From assembly GCA_041740995.1 (NCBI GenBank), contig JBGSKY010000236.1, positions 12,973-76,972 on the forward strand: a DNA stretch of 64,000 nt. Direction: 5' to 3'. The position numbers and the translations under genes are program-made. The notes beneath the pieces are model-generated. The model made no database searches, was not told the origin of the DNA, and saw nothing but the letters and a program-made list of their open reading frames with translations. Source of the stretch: JBGSKY01 sp041740995. Lineage in GTDB: Bacteria; Planctomycetota; Planctomycetia; Pirellulales; Pirellulaceae. Shown here piece after piece: positions 30,687-40,510 of the stretch. The stretch's first letter is position 1, and each line of letters opens with the position of its first letter.

Positions 30687-31304
30687 TCACAACAAAAGAA
30701 AGTTTTTGAGCAGCTTCAGCCCATTGGTTTGGCTCTTTTCCGGATGGAATTGAGTCGCGAAGAGATTGCTGCGTCGAATGGCTGCGCAGAACTCGCCACC
30801 GTAATCAGATGTTAGCCAAAGGTCTGCTTGATCTTTTGGCTGGCAAAAGTAGCTGTGTACAAAATAGAAAAACGGTTGCTCAGCGATTCCTTGCATTAGC
30901 GGGTCGTTGCTTTGGCGACTGGTGACGCTGTTCCAGCCCATGTGAGGCACCTTTAGTTCTGGGGCGATATTGAATCGGCGCACCGAGCCGGCAAGAATGC
31001 CTAATCCGGGTTGCAGCCCGTTTTCCTCGCCGGATTCAAAAAGCAATTGTAAGCCAAGACAGATCCCCAAAAACGGTTTGTCCGATGAGGCTACGTCCTG
31101 GATGACGCTGACCAAATCGCGACGTTTTAGCTCGTTCATCGCGTCGCCGAACGAACCGACCCCGGGCAGTATTACTTTGTCAGCCGACTTAATCGAAGTA
31201 GGTTGATCGGTTACGATAGCAGTGCCGCCAACGGATTCGATCGCCTTTTGAACGCTGCGCAAATTGCCCATTTGATAATCGATAATTGCAACGGTGCAGC
31301 TCAT
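30687..31304 (-). CDS. hisH: Imidazole glycerol phosphate synthase, glutaminase subunit HisH
   Basis: 205 residues, the usual size for HisH. It opens with IIDYQMGNLRSVQKA and has the class I glutamine amidotransferase nucleophile elbow (GICLGLQLLFE, Cys near residue 81) and the catalytic His-Glu of HPEKSQ near the C-terminus. HisH releases ammonia from glutamine, which HisF uses to make imidazole glycerol phosphate and AICAR in histidine synthesis. No other his gene is adjacent, which is normal for the scattered biosynthetic genes of planctomycetes. It is convergent with the kinase gene. Confidence 0.95.
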   Translation of the reverse strand: MSCTVAIIDYQMGNLRSVQKAIESVGGTAIVTDQPTSIKSADKVILPGVGSFGDAMNELKRRDLVSVIQDVASSDKPFLGICLGLQLLFESGEENGLQPGLGILAGSVRRFNIAPELKVPHMGWNSVTSRQSNDPLMQGIAEQPFFYFVHSYFCQPKDQADLWLTSDYGGEFCAAIRRSNLFATQFHPEKSQTNGLKLLKNFLLL

Positions 31305-31526
31305 GAAGTAGTTCTTTTAAGGTTTTAGTTGCCCATCATTGTTCGAATCTCTTGAGACTCGAATAAAACTCGAAGTCAGCCGGTTGGAGACTGAACCATC
31401 GATAGTTTCGGACACGGGAAATGATCACCAAGTTCGCGTTGGGCTACAATTACAATTTGGACTCAAACGCAAAATAGTTGCTTTGTTTGCGAGCCAACTT
31501 CGCAGTTACAACCTGAAAGCTTCGCA

Positions 31527-33326
31527 ATGTCAAATCAATCGCTCAAAATCTTACTCATCTTTTCAATTCTGTTGACAGAGGTTGTTGGTTTTCTAGCACC
31601 AACTTCGCTGGCTGCCCCAGGAGATAGGCCGAACGTCTTGCTGATAGTGACCGACGATCAGGGGTGGGGTGATATTGGCAGTCACGGAAATACCAATTTT
31701 CAAACTCCAAACATGGATCGATTGGCCGTCGAAGGAGCGAGGTTTGAGAACTTTTATGTCTGTCCAGTTTGCTCGCCAACAAGATGTGAAATCCTGACTG
31801 GTCGATATCATCAGCGATGCGGAGTCACGGGCGTCAGTCGCGGTGAAGAGCGAATCAACCTTGACGAACGAACTATGGCCGATGTCTTCCAATCAGCAGG
31901 CTATCGGACGGCACTTTTTGGAAAATGGCACAGCGGGACTCAGCATCCCTACCATCCGAATAATCGTGGGTTTGACGAATTTTATGGCTTCACTTCTGGC
32001 CATTGGGGGCACTATTTTTCTCCTCGACTGGATCATAACGGCGTAGTCGTTGAGGGCAAAGGATATTTAAGCGACGATTTCACTGACCACGCGATCGATT
32101 TTGCAAAAGACCAGTCGCAACCGTTTTTTACAATGCTCGCCTACAATTCGCCACATTCACCGATGCAGGTTCCCGATCGATGGTGGAACGAGTTTGCTGA
32201 AAGTCCGATTGATAGTCGAGCCACCAATCCAAATCGGGAAGATATTGTATTCACTCGCGCCGCCTTGGCCATGGTCGCAAACTTAGATTGGAATATTGGT
32301 CGCATACTCGATGCTTTTGCAAGTGATGGGACGCTCGATAATACAATCATCGTTTTTATGAGCGACAATGGACCCAATAGCGAACGATACAATGATGGCT
32401 TGAAAGGAAAGAAGGGCAGCGTCGACGAAGGCGGTGTTCGAAGTCCGCTTTTTATTCGCCATCCCAGAAGTACTAAACCTGGGACCGTTGTCCAGCAACT
32501 CTCCGGTGCAGTCGATTTGTTACCGACGCTTGCCCAGTTATGTCAGATTCCATTGGCCGGCCAATCTCCAAGCAAGCCGTTCGACGGGATTTCCTTGAAA
32601 GGCCAGTTGGGAAACTCAGACGCAGAAGCGAAGTCCGAGCGATCGGTTTGGTCGATTTGGAATCGCAAGCACGCACTACGATCAGATCACTTCTTGTTGG
32701 TCGATAACGGCGAACTGTTTGATCTGGCAAAAGACAGAGGTCAAAAGACGAATGTCGCGTCCGCGCATCCGGACAAGCTTGTCGCGATGCGAAACGAGTT
32801 GGAGTCGTGCATGGCGATTTCGCAGGCTTCACAAAATAATTTACGCCCTTTCACGCTTGGGTTTGCAATAGACCAACCCGATCATCTACCCGCCCGAGAC
32901 GCCGACTTGATTGGCGGTGTGAAATATTCGTCGATACATCCCAACTGTTCTTACCTTACGAACTGGAAAAACTCTCAGGATCAAATCATTTGGCACGTTG
33001 AGATTCTAGATTCCGGAAGCTACATGTTTGACGTTTACTACAATTGCGATCCGGAGTCTGTCGGATTGCCGATTGAGCTAACGGCGAAAAGCAGTACCAC
33101 TTCGCAGTCGGTGCAATTCCAGTTCGCGGCACCATCGCAGTCACCAATAATCGGTGCCGCTGAAGACCGAGTTCCACGATCGGAATCGTACTGGAAAAAT
33201 TTCTCGAGGTTCGAGATTGGCTCAATCGACATCGAGAAAGGCAATTGCGAGCTGGTGTTGAGTGCGAACGTTCCCGAAGGAAAAAACGTAGCGGAGATCG
33301 CCTTGTTAGTTGTTACACGTCGTTAA
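31527..33326 (+). CDS. Secreted sulfatase (formylglycine type)
   Basis: 599 residues with an N-terminal signal peptide (hydrophobic to about residue 28). The alkaline-phosphatase-superfamily start is clear: RPNVLLIVTDDQGWGD supplies metal-binding Asp residues. The sulfatase signature C82-S-P-T-R follows with LTGR, so Cys82 should become formylglycine. The substrate-pocket motifs GKWHSG and SDNGPNSE are also present. The C-terminal ~170 residues form an extra beta-rich domain seen in planctomycete arylsulfatase A-like enzymes. Such enzymes desulfate algal polysaccharides in the periplasm or outside the cell. The anaerobic-type or FGE maturase is not in the window. The specific substrate cannot be read from the sequence. 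Confidence 0.93.
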   Translation: MSNQSLKILLIFSILLTEVVGFLAPTSLAAPGDRPNVLLIVTDDQGWGDIGSHGNTNFQTPNMDRLAVEGARFENFYVCPVCSPTRCEILTGRYHQRCGVTGVSRGEERINLDERTMADVFQSAGYRTALFGKWHSGTQHPYHPNNRGFDEFYGFTSGHWGHYFSPRLDHNGVVVEGKGYLSDDFTDHAIDFAKDQSQPFFTMLAYNSPHSPMQVPDRWWNEFAESPIDSRATNPNREDIVFTRAALAMVANLDWNIGRILDAFASDGTLDNTIIVFMSDNGPNSERYNDGLKGKKGSVDEGGVRSPLFIRHPRSTKPGTVVQQLSGAVDLLPTLAQLCQIPLAGQSPSKPFDGISLKGQLGNSDAEAKSERSVWSIWNRKHALRSDHFLLVDNGELFDLAKDRGQKTNVASAHPDKLVAMRNELESCMAISQASQNNLRPFTLGFAIDQPDHLPARDADLIGGVKYSSIHPNCSYLTNWKNSQDQIIWHVEILDSGSYMFDVYYNCDPESVGLPIELTAKSSTTSQSVQFQFAAPSQSPIIGAAEDRVPRSESYWKNFSRFEIGSIDIEKGNCELVLSANVPEGKNVAEIALLVVTRR

Positions 33327-33415
33327 CCTGGGTCGCAATTCCTTATGATGTCTTTTGCTGTCCGCTGATCGCAATTGACGTCGCTAGCTTATTTTTCAAA
33401 GCTGTTTTTCTCTGA

Positions 33416-34432
33416 ATGAAGAAGTACGAAAAACGATTTTCTAGCGCGGGGACGCGCTTGTTCGAACCGGCCGATATCGAATCAATCATCGAACTCTTGA
33501 GTGGTGGTGGAATTGTTGGGTTACCTAGTGAAACTGTCTACGGACTGGCGGCTGATGCAACCAATGAACTAGCGGTGCAGAAGATTTTTCTCGCCAAAGA
33601 GCGTCCGGTGACTAATCCATTGATTGTTCATTGCAGTTCAGTTGAACAACTCTTGGCCTACGCGTCGGTCGACCATCAATGGGTCTATGATTGCCTTGCG
33701 GCCTTTTGTCCTGGGCCGCTTTCGTTCGTTTTGCCTCTTCGCCGCCCGCTTGCCTGTGGTGTCACAGCGGGACTTAGCACTGTAGCGTTTCGAATGCCCA
33801 GCCAGACGACGTTCCGCGAGATCTTGTTGCAATCCGGACTCGTCCTCGCAGCTCCTTCGGCCAATCGTTCCGGAAAACCGAGTGGTACAAGCTGGCAAGC
33901 GGTCTTGCATGATCTGGACGGCCGCATGGACGGCTTGGTTTGCGACGTGGCCTGCCAGTGGGGACTTGAATCAACGGTTATTGATGCGACCACGGACCGT
34001 CCGGTACTTCTGCGAGCTGGTGCGATAACGCTTGAAGCGTTGCAGAAAATTGCACCTAACGCTGCAGTTGATACGAATCACGAACTGGCGGCGCGATCGC
34101 CAGGAACACGCTTTCGACATTATCAACCGACAGCCAGTGTTGTCTTGTTTGATCGCTTGGACGAGTTGCCGACTTCTACGAGCGCAAAGGCCTTTGGTTT
34201 GATATGTGCCTCCACTTTTCATTTCGAATCATCACTTCGCGATCGATATCACCTGATCGAAACCTTCGACTCGCTTGATTCTTACGCAAACAAGCTTTTC
34301 GACTTTTTTCGTCGCGCAGACTCAGCCGGTGTCAGCGAGATTCATTGCCAACGAGTTTCTCAATCAGGGCTTGGCCTAGCTATCATGGATCGCCTTTTGC
34401 GTGCCAGTCAGGCCGAACAGCTCGAAGATTGA
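33416..34432 (+). CDS. L-threonylcarbamoyladenylate synthase (Sua5/YrdC family)
   Basis: 338 residues, the length of a Sua5-type enzyme with both the YrdC domain (about 15-205) and a C-terminal Sua5 domain. The YrdC hallmarks are GIVGLPSETVYGLAADA, KERPVTNPLIVH and APSANRSGKPSGTS. The enzyme makes threonylcarbamoyl-AMP from threonine, bicarbonate and ATP for the t6A modification of tRNAs decoding ANN codons. The RSPGTRFRHYQP linker before the C-terminal domain is typical of Sua5. It is followed on the same strand by the Nif3-like gene. Confidence 0.95.
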   Translation: MKKYEKRFSSAGTRLFEPADIESIIELLSGGGIVGLPSETVYGLAADATNELAVQKIFLAKERPVTNPLIVHCSSVEQLLAYASVDHQWVYDCLAAFCPGPLSFVLPLRRPLACGVTAGLSTVAFRMPSQTTFREILLQSGLVLAAPSANRSGKPSGTSWQAVLHDLDGRMDGLVCDVACQWGLESTVIDATTDRPVLLRAGAITLEALQKIAPNAAVDTNHELAARSPGTRFRHYQPTASVVLFDRLDELPTSTSAKAFGLICASTFHFESSLRDRYHLIETFDSLDSYANKLFDFFRRADSAGVSEIHCQRVSQSGLGLAIMDRLLRASQAEQLED

Positions 34433-34527
34433 GGCGAGTGTTTTGACTTGCGGCCACGACTTATTGCCGTCGATAAAAATTCGTTTGAAGACTCGATCGC
34501 AAGATTGACGTTACAATATTGACCATC

Positions 34528-35337
34528 ATGAAGTTATCACAATTCGAAGCGTATTTACTGCAACACGTGCCTCTTAATCTGGCCGAAGTTTGGGACAATG
34601 TCGGCTTGTTGATTGGCAGACGCGGTTCATCCATTCATCGCGTCATGACCACGCTGGACGTTACGGCGGCGACGCTTCAGGAAGCGATTGCTGGACGAGC
34701 GGATTTAATTTTGACTCACCATCCCTTGCCGTTTCACGCTACCAAACGGATCACCGACGATGATCTTGCTGGCGAACTGATTTGCACGGCATTGCAAAAT
34801 CAAATTCAGATCTATAGTCTCCATACTGCGTGGGATAATGCTGAAGGTGGTATAAACGATCAACTGGCGAACTTACTCAAACTAGAATGCGTCGAAGCGA
34901 TCGTGCCAGCAAAATCGACCAGTCCCGGTGCTGAGAAAGCTGGCAGCGGTCGATGCGGGCGTTTTTCAACGCCAGTGAGCTTGTCTGATCTCGTTGGTCG
35001 GTTGAGTTCAAGCATTGATGCGATTCAGCCGCGATCCAACGTTTCAATGTCGCACGTTGTTAAGACAGTTGGGATTTGCTGCGGTAGTGGCGGTTCGATG
35101 TTATCTAAGTTCGTCGAGCGCCAATCGACGGGGCAACGAATCGACGTATTAGTGACGGGCGAAGCGACCTATCACCAATGCTTGGAAGCGGCCGCGTACG
35201 GCATCGCGATTTTAATGCTAGGCCATCATTGCAGCGAGCGCTTTGCGATGCAAAACCTTGCTTCAAAGATTAAGGAATGGATGCCCGGAATCGAATGCTG
35301 GGCAAGTTTATCAGACCAAAACGTAATCACTCGCTGA
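34528..35337 (+). CDS. Nif3-like dinuclear metal centre protein
   Basis: 269 residues from ATG 34528; a TTG three codons earlier is in frame but less likely. Family hallmarks are VWDNVGLLIGR near the start, the metal-binding ILTHHPLPF, HTAWDNAEGGINDQL, and GHHCSERFA near the end. Nif3/YbgI/YqfO proteins form toroidal hexamers with a two-metal site; a GTP cyclohydrolase I type 2 annotation is common but the true function is unsettled. It lies about 95 bases downstream of the Sua5 gene and could be cotranscribed. Confidence 0.93.
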   Translation: MKLSQFEAYLLQHVPLNLAEVWDNVGLLIGRRGSSIHRVMTTLDVTAATLQEAIAGRADLILTHHPLPFHATKRITDDDLAGELICTALQNQIQIYSLHTAWDNAEGGINDQLANLLKLECVEAIVPAKSTSPGAEKAGSGRCGRFSTPVSLSDLVGRLSSSIDAIQPRSNVSMSHVVKTVGICCGSGGSMLSKFVERQSTGQRIDVLVTGEATYHQCLEAAAYGIAILMLGHHCSERFAMQNLASKIKEWMPGIECWASLSDQNVITR

Positions 35338-35410
35338 GCCTGCGATGAAGCGTTCTTGAGTAGACTGATAGCACAGAGTTTCAATTTTTCACTTATCCAA
35401 AAGCAACAAC

Positions 35411-36109
35411 ATGGGATCTAGTCTTAACAAAATCGTCTTGGTCGGTTTTCTTTTAGCGAGCAGTGTCACTCATTCGGCAATCGTCGTAGCTCAATCTGCC
35501 GCATTGACAGTTGATACGGTACGTCCAAATTCGCAAGGTGAGATGATTTTTGACGGCAAGACGTTGGAAGGCTGGGAAACAATCTCCGCCGACCACGAGT
35601 GGTGGTCAGTTCAAGATGGCATTTTGACTGGCGGTTCCATCGGTTTAAAAGAGAAAGTTCCTCATAATACATTCCTATCAACGAAAAAATCTTACGCTGA
35701 CTTTGAGCTGACGTTGAAAATTCGCATCCGTGGCAGCGAAGGTTTTGTGAATTCGGGCGTTCAGATTCGCAGTCAACGTGTACCCGATAGTTTTGAAATG
35801 AGCGGCTATCAAGTCGACGTCGGGCTAGGGTGGTGGGGTAAACTATATGATGAATCACGCCGCAACAAGGTTATCGCTGAGCCGGTCGATCCGGCTGCAC
35901 TAAATTCCGTAATCGCGGTTGAGGACTGGAACGAATATCGAATTCTCGCCAAAGGAAAACGGATCCAGAGCTGGATCAACGGTGTGCCGGCGATCGACTA
36001 CATTGAAAGCGACTCGACAATTCCTCTCGATGGAAAAATTGCCTTACAAGTGCACGGCGACGGAATCACGATGGTCGAGTTCAAGGATATTGTATTACTG
36101 CAAAAATAA
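35411..36109 (+). CDS. DUF1080 (3-keto-disaccharide hydrolase-like) exported protein
   Basis: 232 residues with a signal peptide ending near residue 29 (IVVAQS). The DUF1080 fold is recognised by IFDGKTLEGWE, the central NSGVQIRSQRV and SGYQVDVG, and the C-terminal ALQVHGDGITMVEFKDIVL. It is a concanavalin-like beta-sandwich abundant in planctomycetes. Some members hydrolyse 3-keto-glycosides; others probably bind glycans. It sits alone between the Nif3 gene and a convergent acyltransferase gene, so context gives no substrate. Confidence 0.92.
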   Translation: MGSSLNKIVLVGFLLASSVTHSAIVVAQSAALTVDTVRPNSQGEMIFDGKTLEGWETISADHEWWSVQDGILTGGSIGLKEKVPHNTFLSTKKSYADFELTLKIRIRGSEGFVNSGVQIRSQRVPDSFEMSGYQVDVGLGWWGKLYDESRRNKVIAEPVDPAALNSVIAVEDWNEYRILAKGKRIQSWINGVPAIDYIESDSTIPLDGKIALQVHGDGITMVEFKDIVLLQK

Positions 36110-36187
36110 TTTAGACGGCTTCTTGAACGATAAGGCTGCTGGTCTAAGTTTGCGTCAAAAATTCAAAAATGCCTTAGCACTTCTTCG

Positions 36188-37258
36188 TTAGGCACCGATC
36201 AACAACCTCGAACGTTTTCCTAAAACCGCACGCAGTGTGGCGAGGAAGGCGAGTGTAATAAGCGTCGAGATAGTTGCAGTGATCAAGATGCGGCCGGGCA
36301 TCTCAAACGCTTCGAAATAGCGGAATTGACGATGGCAAAACTCCACGAAGACTATGTGAGTCAAATAGATCCCGTAAGACCATTCGCTGAGCAAACGTAT
36401 AAACGACCATTGAATATTGCTCGCGATAGAGACGTGCAACGCAAAAACGAGCAACAGGTAGACGTGAACGGAGATTAGCAACTCACGCCAGTGTAGATCT
36501 CGATCAATAGGAGCGATCGCTAAAACGAGAGCGGTGTCGATAATGACCAAGCCGCTCGCCGCGCTCAGCGGAAGAGATCCAATTATTCGGCGTATTGGTG
36601 TGTACCATAGAGATACGACCCAACCAGTCAGAAAAGGAACAGTATGGATAAATGGTGATCGCAACATTGATCCAAACGATTTCGTCGGAAAAAACATTGC
36701 TGGCCAAGTCAGAATTGTCGCGATATACAACGCTAAGCTCAAAAGCCACAAGCCGATCACCAACGATCGACTTGCAAAACGAAGCATTGCGCCGAACACG
36801 TAGAGGTAGCAAATGACGAAGACGAAATAGTAGATGCCGTGTGTTTCGCAGAAGAACAGCGACTTAATAATTCGGCCCACTGATTGACGATCATCGGTGA
36901 ATAATAATCGAGTCGCTATCCAGTACGCTGAGCAGATCCAGTAAGGTGGGAGAATTCGCGAAGCCGATTTGTACAGCAGTTGCGAAGTGGGAATGTCGGT
37001 CGATTTTACGAACAGAAATCCGGCTGCGAATAAGAACCATGGGACTGCGAATCGAGTCCAATCGGTAAGGAAAGATTCAATAGATGATCGTTCCTTAAAA
37101 AACGTATCGCTTAGCGAATGAATGACCACCACTACAACGATCGCGATCGCTTTTATGAAGTCAATTTCGGAGAACCGTTCGCGTTTGGAATTCGATTCGC
37201 GAGACTGCGAATCTTGACGATCCTGCAGAACCTTGGATCGATCTGCCACTTCTCCCAT
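36188..37258 (-). CDS. Acyltransferase 3 family membrane protein
   Basis: 356 residues with about ten predicted membrane helices. It begins with a hydrophilic tail, then the family start EIDFIKAIAIVVVVVIHSLSD, with the conserved His of helix 1. These integral membrane enzymes move acetyl or succinyl groups onto sugars, peptidoglycan or exopolysaccharide. A terminal ILITATISTLITLAF helix is also characteristic. No glycosyltransferase or polysaccharide genes flank it, so the acceptor cannot be inferred. Convergent with the DUF1080 gene. Confidence 0.88.
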   Translation of the reverse strand: MGEVADRSKVLQDRQDSQSRESNSKRERFSEIDFIKAIAIVVVVVIHSLSDTFFKERSSIESFLTDWTRFAVPWFLFAAGFLFVKSTDIPTSQLLYKSASRILPPYWICSAYWIATRLLFTDDRQSVGRIIKSLFFCETHGIYYFVFVICYLYVFGAMLRFASRSLVIGLWLLSLALYIATILTWPAMFFPTKSFGSMLRSPFIHTVPFLTGWVVSLWYTPIRRIIGSLPLSAASGLVIIDTALVLAIAPIDRDLHWRELLISVHVYLLLVFALHVSIASNIQWSFIRLLSEWSYGIYLTHIVFVEFCHRQFRYFEAFEMPGRILITATISTLITLAFLATLRAVLGKRSRLLIGA

Positions 37259-37508
37259 AATTAATCTTCGCCGCCTTCAGTCTCGCAAAACTTCCTTGTG
37301 ACATCGTTCGTTTTAGCGAAAACGCAATTTCCAGGTCAAGCGGCATCGCCCGGCTGCTTGGATTTTGACCAGGGGCCTGTTTGATCGATCTCGACACTGA
37401 TCAACTTCTTTAGGTATAGCCAAAAGACTTGATCGTCGCGTTGCGGCAAGGAAGAATTCTTGTCCGCTAGTTTTTTACTTCACGGAATCGGAAGATCGCA
37501 GGTTGCCG

Positions 37509-37994
37509 ATGAAAAATAGAACCGTCGCGGTCGCGGCGCAAATTTTGGCAGTTGCCGGTTTCGTTTGCCCGATGATCGGATGTGCTGGCGGTCGCTACAA
37601 CGCCGCCCCCGTCAACAATCCATACGCGTCGCCGACCGGACAGGTCTTGCCGCCGGGCGCTTATGGCACTGCGCCACCCAATGTGGTTTTGCCTAGTGGC
37701 ATGGCTTCACCAACAGCCGCAGTTTATCCGAGCGGTATGCCCAACGACTTGCCGTTTGCCTATCCAATTGGTACTGACCCGGCGGCTATGACCACACCAA
37801 CGCTGCCTTCTGGGAATGTCGCCCCGCAGTCAGTTGGATTTGCCGTCGCACCGTCGTTGGCAACTGGGCAAGTCTATCCATCAGCTCAACCGCTGCAGTA
37901 TTCAAATGTGCCCAGTCAACCGGTCGGAACCTCCGTCGGAGTCCCGCTCAATCAGCTCTACCACACCAAGCCGCTATTTGATTTTGGCCGGTGA
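37509..37994 (+). CDS. Small Pro/Ala/Gly-rich putative lipoprotein
   Basis: 161 residues from ATG 37509 (a TTG two codons upstream is in frame). Residues 1-25 form a lipoprotein signal peptide with the lipobox MIGC. The mature chain is low complexity, with recurring short blocks such as 'LPSGM', 'YPSG' and 'TGQVLPPG', and no recognised domain. It is probably an outer-membrane or cell-surface lipoprotein. About 250 bases upstream hold no gene I can see. Confidence 0.7.
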   Translation: MKNRTVAVAAQILAVAGFVCPMIGCAGGRYNAAPVNNPYASPTGQVLPPGAYGTAPPNVVLPSGMASPTAAVYPSGMPNDLPFAYPIGTDPAAMTTPTLPSGNVAPQSVGFAVAPSLATGQVYPSAQPLQYSNVPSQPVGTSVGVPLNQLYHTKPLFDFGR

Positions 37995-38028
37995 TCGAGC
38001 GTGCGGATTGAAGTGCTGCATCGTAGTA

Positions 38029-38433
38029 TTAATTCATCGCTGCGCCGGCCACACCGACGATCAACAGAACGATCACTACCAAGAGAATCACTGCTAGGAA
38101 AATCAATCCAATCAGAGCCAAAACACCGGCGATTGTAAAATATTTCGCCAGGTCTTTTGACGTTTCGTAGTACAGACGTTGATCGTTCGTCTGGCGGCTA
38201 AGCTCCAAGTTCTCAGCGGCTCGTTTCAGGATGATGCCCATCCAAATCGGAAGCCAGCCAATGATGATTCCGGAGATCGTCAAGCATTGAATTACGCCGC
38301 CAACGATTGTGACCCAAGCCAGCAATTTGATCCAGCCAGCCGCTTCTACCAGCGGTTGCATGACGCTTACTCCAGCCGCTCCAACGCGGGGCGGAGCGGT
38401 TTGGTTTTCGACGGCGTATGGGTTTTGCGACAC
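38029..38433 (-). CDS. DUF5362-like small membrane protein
   Basis: 134 residues. A short polar N-terminus (SQNPYAVENQTAPP) precedes two pairs of hydrophobic helices: about 28-70 (WIKLLAWVTIVGG, IIIGWLPIWMGIIL) and 98-132. The GWLPIWMGIILKRAAENLE junction fits the DUF5362 family of uncharacterised bacterial membrane proteins. Function unknown; it is monocistronic and convergent with the lipoprotein gene. Confidence 0.75.
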   Translation of the reverse strand: MSQNPYAVENQTAPPRVGAAGVSVMQPLVEAAGWIKLLAWVTIVGGVIQCLTISGIIIGWLPIWMGIILKRAAENLELSRQTNDQRLYYETSKDLAKYFTIAGVLALIGLIFLAVILLVVIVLLIVGVAGAAMN

Positions 38434-38565
38434 TTGGCGGACTCCTAAAAACTGAATTGAACTACTTGGCGATTTGACAGAAGCGAGTACAAAGTTGGCA
38501 GTGTTTGCTTGATGCAGGCTTGGTTAAAAATGGCTCGTTCGACTTTTAATGGATAAAACCCAAAA

Positions 38566-38928
38566 ATGCCTCAACTGACTGTCGAAAATGTCGGCACCTT
38601 CGAAATCGAAGCTGGAAAACGGCTGGTAAACGCCCTTCGGCAAGAAGCGGGGATCGATCAACTGCATGCTTGCGGTGGAAAATCCCGTTGTACCACCTGT
38701 CGCGTGGAATTTGTATCCGGCGAACCGACAAAAATGACTGCCGCCGAAAAAGCAACCTTGGCGGCAAAAAATGCCAGCGGCGTTCGGCTAAGCTGCCAAG
38801 TGTTGTGCGAATCCGATATGACGGTTCGCGTCATCAGCCGATTTGAGGGAAGTGGCCGTAAGGACAGCGGATCGCCAGTGGCCGATCATCTAGAGCCTGA
38901 ACCAGTCCAATGGGTGACCAAGGATTGA
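38566..38928 (+). CDS. 2Fe-2S ferredoxin (adrenodoxin/plant type)
   Basis: 120 residues. The iron-sulphur ligands are Cys36, Cys42, Cys45 and Cys77, in the C-X5-C-X2-C...C spacing of (2Fe-2S) ferredoxins (ACGGKSRCTTC and SCQV). It is a small soluble electron carrier; the last ~25 residues are an unconserved tail. It lies about 90 bases upstream of pyrH on the same strand, a neighbour relation with no obvious functional meaning. Confidence 0.92.
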   Translation: MPQLTVENVGTFEIEAGKRLVNALRQEAGIDQLHACGGKSRCTTCRVEFVSGEPTKMTAAEKATLAAKNASGVRLSCQVLCESDMTVRVISRFEGSGRKDSGSPVADHLEPEPVQWVTKD

Positions 38929-39019
38929 TTGCGAACTGATTTGCAGTCCCAGTACTGTCTTGTTGACATGACGCAAGCGTCATCCTGCAAGCTTCTCTAT
39001 TCCATCGTTTTTCAAGACT

Positions 39020-39781
39020 ATGAATTCAACCGACCCGATTCCTCCCCATTACAAACGTGTCATCTTGAAGCTGTCGGGCGAAAGTCTTGCTCACAGTGGC
39101 CAGCGCGGCATCAATATGGACGAAGTCGCGACCATTGCTCGACAGATTAAAACAGCTCACGAGCTTGGTTGTCAGATGGCGGTTGTCGTGGGCGGAGGCA
39201 ACATACTTCGTGGCGCCCAATTCAAGGGCAGTGCTGGCGAGACGATTCAGGAAGCAACCGCACACTACATGGGAATGCTCGCAACCGTGATCAACGCGTT
39301 GGCCATGCAAGACGCGCTTGAGTCGATTGGCTGTACAACCCGAGTGATGTCGGCCATTCGCATGGATGGCGTGGCGGAAACGTTTATTCGTCGACGCGCG
39401 ATTCGCCACTTGGAAAAACGTCGCATCGTTATCTTGGCCGCAGGCACTGGCGGGCCATTCGTAACAACCGACACGGCCGCTGCCCAGCGCGGTTTGGAGC
39501 TTGATGCGGACATCGTTTTGAAAGCAACGCGGGTTGATGGCGTTTACAGCGAAGACCCAGAAAAGAATCCGCACGCAGTCCTTTACCGTGAGTTGGATTA
39601 CGACACCGTGATCGAAAAAGATTTGAAGGTCATGGATTCAACTGCTATTGCCCAATGCCGAACGCACAAGCTGCCGATCCTGATTTTTAACTTCAAAAAG
39701 GACGGTAACATCGTCAAAGCGATCAGTGGGCAAAAGGTTGGGACGCTGATCAGTCCACGCGAAGCAGCGACTGTAACGTAA
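39020..39781 (+). CDS. pyrH: UMP kinase PyrH
   Basis: 253 residues. The amino acid kinase fold signatures of bacterial UMP kinase are present: YKRVILKLSGESLA, VVVGGGNILRGAQF, AGTGGPFVTTDTAAAQR and KVMDSTAIAQC. It phosphorylates UMP to UDP, usually as a hexamer regulated by GTP and UTP. It is immediately followed by frr, the classical pyrH-frr pair. Confidence 0.97.
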   Translation: MNSTDPIPPHYKRVILKLSGESLAHSGQRGINMDEVATIARQIKTAHELGCQMAVVVGGGNILRGAQFKGSAGETIQEATAHYMGMLATVINALAMQDALESIGCTTRVMSAIRMDGVAETFIRRRAIRHLEKRRIVILAAGTGGPFVTTDTAAAQRGLELDADIVLKATRVDGVYSEDPEKNPHAVLYRELDYDTVIEKDLKVMDSTAIAQCRTHKLPILIFNFKKDGNIVKAISGQKVGTLISPREAATVT

Positions 39782-39888
39782 CCAGAATCTGTTATAATTT
39801 AGGGCGAGCAACGATTGCCGCATTACGTAGTTAATGGTTGTATCGCAAGTTTGCCAATTGCAATTAGTCAACGCTTAGGAAAACAGCT

Positions 39889-40452
39889 ATGAGTATCGAA
39901 GAAGTACTAGTGGATGCCGAGGAACGGATGGAGAAAGCCGTTGCGGTTTTGAAAAACAATCTGGCTGGAATTCGAACTGGTCGCGCGACGCCCGGTTTGG
40001 TCGATTCCGTTAAAGTGACCGTCTACGGTTCGCAAAGCCCGCTGAAACAATTGGCTAGCGTTGGCGCACCTGAGCCAAGCCAGTTAGTGATTCGCCCATT
40101 CGATCCAAGCACAATCAAGGAAATCGAGAAAGCGATTGTGGCTAGCGAGTTGGGATTGAATCCTCAAAATGATGGTCGGATCATCCGCATCAACATTCCA
40201 CCATTGTCAACTGATGTTCGCAAAAAACTGGTAACGCGCATCAAGGATCTAGCTGAAGAAGCCCGGATCAGCATTCGTTCGATTCGTCGCGACTCCAACA
40301 AAGCGATCGAGACTGAAGAGAAGGAAAAGACAATCAGCGAAGACGACCGCGATCGCACCAAGGAAGAAATTCAAGAGCTGACCAAGAAGTACGAAAACGA
40401 GGTGACAGAACTCGCCAGGTCACGCGAAACCGACGTCATGGAAGAAGGCTAA
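39889..40452 (+). CDS. frr: Ribosome recycling factor
   Basis: 187 residues, standard RRF length. Helix 1 of the tRNA-like three-helix bundle (AEERMEKAVAVLKNNLAGIRTGRATPGLVD) is clear, followed by the beta-rich head (QLVIRPFDPSTIKEIEKAI) and the PPLSTDVRKKL element. RRF together with EF-G splits post-termination ribosomes. It lies 107 bases downstream of pyrH and is probably cotranscribed. Confidence 0.97.
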   Translation: MSIEEVLVDAEERMEKAVAVLKNNLAGIRTGRATPGLVDSVKVTVYGSQSPLKQLASVGAPEPSQLVIRPFDPSTIKEIEKAIVASELGLNPQNDGRIIRINIPPLSTDVRKKLVTRIKDLAEEARISIRSIRRDSNKAIETEEKEKTISEDDRDRTKEEIQELTKKYENEVTELARSRETDVMEEG

Positions 40453-40510
40453 CACTGCCGCAGCCGCGCTCGTCCGCGGCGCGAAATCTACGTTCGCAAG
40501 TCCGAAGATC

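Noticed and set aside
31527..33326. Possible inactive sulfatase
   Set aside because: The C-S-P-T-R signature and metal Asp residues are intact.
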